Made by a program: the position numbers and the translations under genes. From Clostridia bacterium (lineage in GTDB: Bacteria; Bacillota; Clostridia; Oscillospirales; Acutalibacteraceae), in NCBI GenBank assembly GCA_017416485.1, contig JAFQCH010000005.1, forward strand, positions 96,031 to 160,030: 64,000 nt of DNA, written 5' to 3'. Of this stretch, positions 59,669-64,000 are shown in pieces. Numbering within the stretch: position 1 is the stretch's first letter; each line of letters opens with the position of its first letter. Below the pieces are notes generated by a model, which worked only from the letters and a program-made list of their open reading frames with translations, searched no databases and was not told the origin of the DNA.

Positions 59669-60820
59669 ATGTCTAATCAAAAACAAATGTGTCCCGTTGC
59701 AGGCAAATGCGGCGGTTGTCAGATTCTGAATATGGATTATCCGCGCCAGTTGTCTTTTAAACAGGCAAAGGTGATTAAACTCCTCGGAAAATTCTGCCAT
59801 GTCCAAGAAATCATCGGTATGCAACATCCGTTTCATTACCGCAATAAGGTGCAGGCGGCATTCGGCACCACCCGCGGCGGGCAGATTATTTCGGGTGTTT
59901 ATCAATCGGGTTCGCACCGCATTGTAAAAGTCGATTCCTGTCTGTTGGAAGATGAAAAAGCGGATACAATCATTGTCACGGTGCGAAAACTGCTCAAGGG
60001 CTTCAAACTGACCGCCTACAATGAATTCAACCGCACGGGCTTTCTTCGTCATGTGCTCGTAAAACGGGCATTTGCAACGGGGGAGGTCATGGTTGTGCTG
60101 GTGTCTGCAACCCCCATGTTTCCGGGCAAAAACAGTTTTGTTTCGGCACTTCTTAAGGCACATCCCGAAATCACCACCATTATCCACAATGTCAATGACC
60201 GTTTTACATCGCTTGTGCTCGGAGAAAGGCAGACCGTGCTGTACGGCGACGGCTATATTACAGACATTCTCTGCGGACTGAAATTCCGCATTTCCGCGCA
60301 GTCGTTTTATCAGATCAATCCCGTGCAGACGGAAATTCTTTACAATACCGCCATGGGGTATGCACAGCTGACCGGTAATGAAACCGTAGTCGATGCCTAT
60401 TGCGGTGTCGGCACCATCGGCATGGTTGCCGCCAAAACCGCAGGAACTGTTGTCGGTGTTGAAAGCAACCCGCAGGCAGTCAAGGATGCCATCGTCAATG
60501 CCAAAATCAATGACATGAAAAACATCCGCTTTGTGTGTGCGGATGCAACCGAATTTCTGTGTGAAGCCGCTGAAAACGGAGAGCACTGTGACGTGCTGTT
60601 AATGGATCCGCCCAGAGCAGGCAGTACCCCGCAGTTCATTGATGCCGCGGCAAAACTTGCCCCCGACCGTATTGTGTATGTGTCCTGCAATCCCGAAACC
60701 CTCGCAAGAGATCTGCACCTGTTTATCAAAAAAGGCTACGCGGTCAAAAAAATCCAACCCGTTGATATGTTCCCTCATACCGACCATACAGAATGCGTCG
60801 TGCAGCTTTTGCGCAAATAA
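59669..60820 (+). CDS. 23S rRNA (uracil-C5)-methyltransferase, RlmD/RlmCD type
   Basis: 383 residues from ATG 59669 (MSNQKQMCPVAGKCGGCQIL); an in-frame TTG at 59657 is less likely since it sits in the terminator. The CPVAGKCGGCQ segment and later Cys form the Fe-S site. MTase motifs: VDAYCGVGTIGMVAAK (about 245), LMDPPRAGSTPQF, and VYVSCNPETLARDL with the catalytic Cys. It methylates U1939- or U747-type positions in 23S rRNA. Only the exact target is open. Confidence 0.92.
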   Translation: MSNQKQMCPVAGKCGGCQILNMDYPRQLSFKQAKVIKLLGKFCHVQEIIGMQHPFHYRNKVQAAFGTTRGGQIISGVYQSGSHRIVKVDSCLLEDEKADTIIVTVRKLLKGFKLTAYNEFNRTGFLRHVLVKRAFATGEVMVVLVSATPMFPGKNSFVSALLKAHPEITTIIHNVNDRFTSLVLGERQTVLYGDGYITDILCGLKFRISAQSFYQINPVQTEILYNTAMGYAQLTGNETVVDAYCGVGTIGMVAAKTAGTVVGVESNPQAVKDAIVNAKINDMKNIRFVCADATEFLCEAAENGEHCDVLLMDPPRAGSTPQFIDAAAKLAPDRIVYVSCNPETLARDLHLFIKKGYAVKKIQPVDMFPHTDHTECVVQLLRK

Positions 60821-60842
60821 AATATATATTATGATATTAAAA

Positions 60843-60868
60843 AACAGCCGTTGCAATTCGGCTGTTTT
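60843..60868. terminator. Bidirectional terminator
   Basis: AAAAACAGCCG and CGGCTGTTTTTG form a 7-bp stem with A/U flanks on both sides, between the convergent methyltransferase and XRE genes. Confidence 0.85.
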
Positions 60869-60875
60869 TGTGTTA

Positions 60876-61481
60876 TTATGTTTTGCGGAGCATGCCGACG
60901 GTTTCATCGCGAACGAGCAATTCTGCGTGCTCAATGAGCGTCTGAAAGCACAAGGTTTTTTCGGGTTCGGCTTGTGCTTCCTTCAACTGCGGAAAATCCT
61001 GTGTCATTTCCGATAACAACAATCCCGACAAACGGTTTGCCGCCGTGCGGTCCAATGTCAGCCAATTGGCTGTGTTGCCGTCTGCATGGCGAAGTGCCGC
61101 CACAAAGCGGTAAACGGAAAGGGACATATAATCCGCCAACAGCGCTTCTGCGGTTTCGCCGCGACTGCTCATTTCTTCACTCAATCGCACAAAACAGCGC
61201 AGAATCGTGCGCAGTTGCAACTGTTCATCTTCGGGTGTGTCTGCGGCATCAAAAATTTCATTTGCCCCAAGGCGGGTGTCACTCAACCCTAAAAGCCAAT
61301 CCGATGTTACGCCGTAATACTCCGATGCTTTTCTTACAAATTCCAGACCGCATTCGCGAATGCCTTTTTCGTAATGCGATAAAAGTGCCTGCGAAACGCC
61401 CAAAGCGGCGGCTGCTTCCTTTTGACTAACCCCTTTTGCCCTGCGCAAATCACTCAATTTGTTTGCAAAATCAGCGGTCAT
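60876..61481 (-). CDS. XRE-family host regulator
   Basis: 201 residues from ATG 61481 (MTADFANKLSDLRRAKGVSQ), with AAAGGAG about eight bases upstream. HTH at about 8-62 (VSQKEAAAALGVSQALLSHYEKGIRECGLEFVRKASEYYGVTSDWLLGLSD). The C-terminal 130 residues are helical and unrecognised (TILRCFVRLSEEMSSRGETAEALLADYMSL). Divergent from the histidine phosphatase gene, whose expression it may affect. Confidence 0.9.
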   Translation of the reverse strand: MTADFANKLSDLRRAKGVSQKEAAAALGVSQALLSHYEKGIRECGLEFVRKASEYYGVTSDWLLGLSDTRLGANEIFDAADTPEDEQLQLRTILRCFVRLSEEMSSRGETAEALLADYMSLSVYRFVAALRHADGNTANWLTLDRTAANRLSGLLLSEMTQDFPQLKEAQAEPEKTLCFQTLIEHAELLVRDETVGMLRKT

Positions 61482-61511
61482 TATGCTCACTCCTTTTTAA
61501 CTGTCTGTATA

Positions 61512-61540
61512 ATGATAGCATAAAAAACTGAACCTGTAAA
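61512..61540 (-). promoter_or_regulatory. Promoter of XRE gene
   Basis: TTTACA (61,535-61,540), 17-base spacer, TATCAT (61,512-61,517). Confidence 0.6.
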
Positions 61541-61560
61541 TACTAAACGGAGAATCTGCT

Positions 61561-62298
61561 ATGAAAACATATAAAATTCACCTGATTCGTCACGGCCTTG
61601 CAAAAGGTGCCATCGAAGGAAGATACATCGGCCACACGGATGTTTCCCTGACGGATGAGGGCAGAAAACAATTGGAAGAAATGCGCGATGATTACGGCTA
61701 TCCTGCCGTGTCCGCCGTGCTTTCAAGTCCTTTGAAGCGTTGTACGCAGACCGCGGAAATCATTTTTCCCGACCTGAAACCGCTTGTTTTTGAGGACCTG
61801 ATCGAATATGATTTCGGTGAGTTTGAAGGACAGACAGCCGAAGAACTGCAATCCGATCCCGCGTTCGGCGAATGGCTCAAAGGCGGCGGCGAAAGTGCAC
61901 CGCCCTACGGCGAAAGCAACGAGGATTTCGGCATTCGCGTGCGCAATTGCTTTGAAATGATCGTGGACGGTCTTCTGCAGACGGGGGTGGACAATGCCGC
62001 TATCATCACCCACGGCGGTGTTATGATGACCATTCTTTCCGCATTCGGACTTCCCGAACGCCCCATGACCGATTGGGTTTGCCCCAACGGTTGCGGTTAT
62101 ACCATCCGCATTACCCCGATGATCTGGTCTTCCTGCCGTAAATTCGAGGTCATTGCATGGGTGCCCGATATGCCTGACGAAACCGAAGAAAACTTCCTTG
62201 TTGAAGAGGAAGATGATTTTGATTACGAAAAGGAATTTGATCCTGCCGAATTTGCAGGATTTTACAGTCCCTCTGAAAATAAGGAGCAAGAAACATGA
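61561..62298 (+). CDS. Histidine phosphatase (phosphoglycerate mutase-like) protein
   Basis: 245 residues; ATG 61561 with CGGAGAATCTGCT. Phosphohistidine motif LIRHGLAKG (His11), VLSSPLKRCTQTAEII, EYDFGEFEGQTAEEL with the proton-donor Glu, and ITHGGVMMTIL with the second His. The C-terminal 50 residues are very acidic (NFLVEEEDDFDYEKEFDP), an uncommon tail. It removes phosphate from a small metabolite; cofactor-type mutase activity is less likely. Confidence 0.92.
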   Translation: MKTYKIHLIRHGLAKGAIEGRYIGHTDVSLTDEGRKQLEEMRDDYGYPAVSAVLSSPLKRCTQTAEIIFPDLKPLVFEDLIEYDFGEFEGQTAEELQSDPAFGEWLKGGGESAPPYGESNEDFGIRVRNCFEMIVDGLLQTGVDNAAIITHGGVMMTILSAFGLPERPMTDWVCPNGCGYTIRITPMIWSSCRKFEVIAWVPDMPDETEENFLVEEEDDFDYEKEFDPAEFAGFYSPSENKEQET

Positions 62299-62501
62299 TC
62301 ACACAGGAAAAAATTGACCGCATCAATGCGCTTGCCAAAAAATCCAAAACCCCCGAAGGCTTAACGGATGCAGAACGCGAAGAACAAAAGGTGCTTCGTG
62401 CCGAATATGTTGCCGCATTCAAACAGTCGCTTGTATCACAGCTTGACAGCACCTATGTGCTTCGTCCCGACGGAACGAAAGAAAAGTTGATCAAAAAATA
62501 A
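62295..62501 (+). CDS. DUF896 (YnzC-like) protein
   Basis: 68 residues; ATG 62295 overlaps the previous stop. Pattern ITQEKIDRINALAKKSKTPEGLTDAEREEQKVLRAEYVAAFKQSL is the UPF0291/DUF896 family, small helical proteins in Firmicutes, one of which (YneA-linked YnzC in Bacillus) lies in the SOS operon. Role unknown here. Confidence 0.92.
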   Translation: MITQEKIDRINALAKKSKTPEGLTDAEREEQKVLRAEYVAAFKQSLVSQLDSTYVLRPDGTKEKLIKK

Positions 62502-62550
62502 AAAAAGATAAACAAAGATGCCGATTTTGTCAACACTTTTGCAGAAAGGG

Positions 62551-62579
62551 TTGACGAGGTCGGCTTCTTGTGTTATTGT
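62551..62579 (+). promoter_or_regulatory. Promoter upstream of small ORF and LytTR gene
   Basis: TTGACG (62,551-62,556), 17-base spacer, TATTGT (62,574-62,579). Confidence 0.75.
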
Positions 62580-62617
62580 AGGTGCAACAAAAGAAAAAAA
62601 GAAAGGCGGTGGATAAA

Positions 62618-62701
62618 ATGACAGTCCGTATGGTACGCGAACATGATTCTATGAAAATTTTATACAAACGAAGGGCCATTTTATCCGCTGTGCAAATCTG
62701 A
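62618..62701 (+). CDS. 27-residue leader-like peptide
   Basis: ATG 62618 with AAAGGCGGTGGATAAA, TGA at 62,699-62,701. Sequence MTVRMVREHDSMKILYKRRA then ILSAVQI. It lies between a good promoter and a terminator, upstream of the LytTR gene. It could be a leader peptide or a short regulator; no homology is known to me. Confidence 0.5.
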   Translation: MTVRMVREHDSMKILYKRRAILSAVQI

Positions 62702-62720
62702 CGGAAAAGTGATTGTTTTC

Positions 62721-62753
62721 GGCATCTTCGTTTTGTGCGAAGGTGCTTTTTTT
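62721..62753 (+). terminator. Terminator/attenuator before LytTR gene
   Basis: GCATCTTCG (62,722-62,730) and CGAAGGTGC (62,738-62,746) then TTTTTTT. It lies 26 bases before the LytTR start, so readthrough is needed for its expression from the upstream promoter. Confidence 0.8.
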
Positions 62754-62778
62754 AATACATTTTTGGAAGGTGTGAATT

Positions 62779-63483
62779 ATGAAAATCTGTATTTTAGATG
62801 ACGATGCCGCTTTCGCAAGGCTTCTGGGCAGGCTCATTACGGACTTTGACAAAACAAATTCCGACTTAAGCCTGACCCTGTCCGATAACGCGTATGACTT
62901 TTATGAAAATATGATGCAGGCAAACGGCTTTGATATTGTGTTTATCAGTGTTGATCTGCCCGATGAAAACGGCATAGCAATAGCTGAAAAAATCAAAAAT
63001 GTATTCCCGAAAACCATCCTTGTTTTACTTTCAGAATACAGCACATTTTTCAGTCCGCAGGCGTTTTACTGCCTTGCAAAACCTGTGCGGGAAGATGAAT
63101 TCAATGCCGTGTTCACCCTTGCCGTCAAAAAATACATGGAAACAAACAGAAGCATTGTTGTGAAATGGCAGAACAAGCGCAACCGAATTGCACTGGATGA
63201 AATCAGTTTTATTGAGGGTTATAACCGACATCTGATTGTGCACACAGTAAACGGAAATTTTGAAACCGTCGGCAAAATACCCGATATTTATGCCGTTTTG
63301 CAACCGCACGGCTTTGTCAGAACCCATCAGGGGTTTATCGTGAATATGCACTATATCCGTGCCATTGAGGCCGACAGCGTTTTGCTGACCAACGGACAGC
63401 GCGTAATGATGAGCGTGCGCATGCGCCACGAAACACTTTTAGCTTACGACAATTTTACCGACAAGCAGTGCCTTGTCATCTGA
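62779..63483 (+). CDS. LytTR-type response regulator with degenerate receiver
   Basis: 234 residues; ATG 62779 with GGAAGGTGTGAATT. Receiver: ICILDDDAAF (acidic pocket Asp7-9), VLLSEYS (switch Ser), FYCLAKPV (Lys). At the phosphoacceptor place the sequence is IVFISVDLPDENG, with Ser57 where Asp is normal. LytTR domain from about 130 (IVVKWQNKRNRIALDEISFIEGYNRHLIVHTVNG ... LQPHGFVRTHQGFIVNMHYIRAIEADSVLLTNGQRVMMSVRMR). It binds DNA; signalling may be independent of phosphate. Confidence 0.9.
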   Translation: MKICILDDDAAFARLLGRLITDFDKTNSDLSLTLSDNAYDFYENMMQANGFDIVFISVDLPDENGIAIAEKIKNVFPKTILVLLSEYSTFFSPQAFYCLAKPVREDEFNAVFTLAVKKYMETNRSIVVKWQNKRNRIALDEISFIEGYNRHLIVHTVNGNFETVGKIPDIYAVLQPHGFVRTHQGFIVNMHYIRAIEADSVLLTNGQRVMMSVRMRHETLLAYDNFTDKQCLVI

Positions 63484-63558
63484 AAAACGCAACTGCACAA
63501 AAAAGTGTGTGATGGAAAAACAAATTACGGTTTATCTGTCTGTCTTCGGACAGACAGA
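63484..63558. other. Intergenic stretch before MITE-like element
   Basis: Contains TCTGTCTGTC-TTCG-GACAGACAGA (63,535-63,558), a perfect 10-bp hairpin that may end the LytTR transcript, though no U-run follows. Confidence 0.5.
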
Positions 63559-63779
63559 AATGCAAAATGCAAGAATGCAAAATGCAAAATTAAAGGGTCG
63601 CTTCGCTCCGATTATAGAACGAAGATAACTTTGATTTTAATATAAAGCCACATTTTTTAATTTATTTATACAAAAATTATTACAAAATTGCCGTTATTCA
63701 CACAAAATAAAAAATTGTATTTTCTATAATGGCAATGCCATTCCGATAATTTTGCATTTTGCATTTTGCATTTTTCATT
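63559..63779. mobile_element. MITE-like element with 33-34-bp inverted repeats
   Basis: Left arm 63,559-63,592 contains AATGCAAAATGCAAGAATGC and AAAATGCAAAATTA. The right arm 63,747-63,779 is its inverse with one indel and two or fewer mismatches. The 154-base centre is AT-rich, without an ORF. Non-autonomous miniature elements and structured repeats of this type occur between host genes. No transposase is present. Confidence 0.6.
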
Positions 63780-63853
63780 CAGGGCAACAGCCCGATAAAC
63801 TCCAATTTGATAACTATACTTGAAAAACAAAAAAGAGAAAGAAGGAGATTGAA

Positions 63854-64000
63854 TTGAACAACTGGATTCTCATCTGTGCCGCCTTTTCGGGTGTGCCGAT
63901 TGCAGTTGTGCTTATTTTGTTGCGCAAAAGTGAATTTGTTGCAAATATTTTTCATTCGCTCGGCAGAACGGAAAACATCGTTATTGCAGGCCTTGTGATC
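63854..64000 (+). CDS. Membrane protein, 3' end outside window
   Basis: Partial: TTG 63854 with AAGGAG six bases upstream; the frame is open to the window end (49 codons). It begins NNWILICAAFSGVPIAVVLILLRKS, one membrane helix with the N-terminus outside or a signal anchor. By analogy with LytTR operons it could be the sensor partner, but there is too little sequence to say. Confidence 0.6.
   Translation, partial: MNNWILICAAFSGVPIAVVLILLRKSEFVANIFHSLGRTENIVIAGLVI

Noticed and set aside
58568..60586. Leftward open frame of 672 codons
   Set aside because: It lies fully opposite the epimerase and rRNA methyltransferase genes, which have clear family motifs and ribosome sites. The long frame follows from codon bias on the other strand.

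Overview
The window is a chromosomal piece of a low-to-mid GC Gram-positive anaerobe of the class Clostridia. The host genes are most like those of gut Oscillospirales/Ruminococcaceae, but this is inferred from gene content and codon use, not from a marker gene. About four fifths of the window (1 to about 50,730) is an integrated tailed-phage genome. The rest (about 50,730 to 64,000) is ordinary host chromosome. The junction is the 3' end of a tRNA-Leu(UAA) gene at 50,732-50,818. No integrase lies in the window, so the far end of the prophage, with lysis genes and probably integrase, must lie to the left of base 1.

Prophage, leftward strand, from late to early genes. Bases 1-10,595 hold the siphovirus tail and head genes: tape measure (partial), a cassette of Ig-like/InlB-like tail proteins, a tail assembly chaperone pair with a textbook -1 slippery heptamer (AAAAAAC), phi13-type major tail protein, tail completion, HK97 gp10, head-tail adaptor and connector, HK97-type capsid, ClpP-type prohead protease and portal. 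A PAPS-reductase-like PP-loop enzyme and the large terminase follow (10,760-13,156). The small terminase and an HNH endonuclease come only at 22,674-23,712. The roughly 9.5 kb between the terminase genes is an island with two parts. One part is four small operons (13,252-18,026) that share a repeated leader sequence and include an amidoligase and a gamma-glutamylcyclotransferase-like gene. The other is a DNA-modification operon (18,290-22,639): a compact S-adenosylmethionine synthetase, a ParB-methyltransferase fusion, and a C5 methyltransferase with a very large repetitive insert. Next come a late regulator, SNF2-like helicase, VRR nuclease, VapE-type primase-helicase, family A DNA polymerase, DUF2815, DUF2800, a sigma-like protein and a cro/cI-type regulator (to 35,153).

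Prophage, mostly rightward strand (35,625-50,436). This is the lysogenic/accessory arm. It holds several HTH regulators, a winged-helix/coiled-coil protein preceded by four direct repeats at helical spacing, and a leftward Y-family polymerase. An operon follows with a J-domain-like protein, a HIRAN protein, an ImmA/IrrE metallopeptidase and an unknown protein. After it comes a complete LlaJI-like restriction-modification system: HTH protein, two C5 methyltransferases, McrB-like GTPase and LlaJI-type nuclease. The arm ends with a few unknown genes and regulators. Next to the attachment tRNA are four perfect 14-bp repeats at exactly 21-bp intervals.

Host flank (50,819-64,000). It carries an MBL-fold hydrolase, a secreted beta-helix glycosidase-like protein, a glycerophosphodiesterase and two GNAT-type proteins. 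It also has a run of housekeeping genes (DJ-1 family, 5-formyl-THF cyclo-ligase, MltG, NAD-dependent epimerase, RlmD-type rRNA methyltransferase), an XRE regulator, a histidine phosphatase, DUF896, and a LytTR regulator lacking the usual phosphoacceptor Asp. A short MITE-like inverted-repeat element and the start of a membrane protein close the window.
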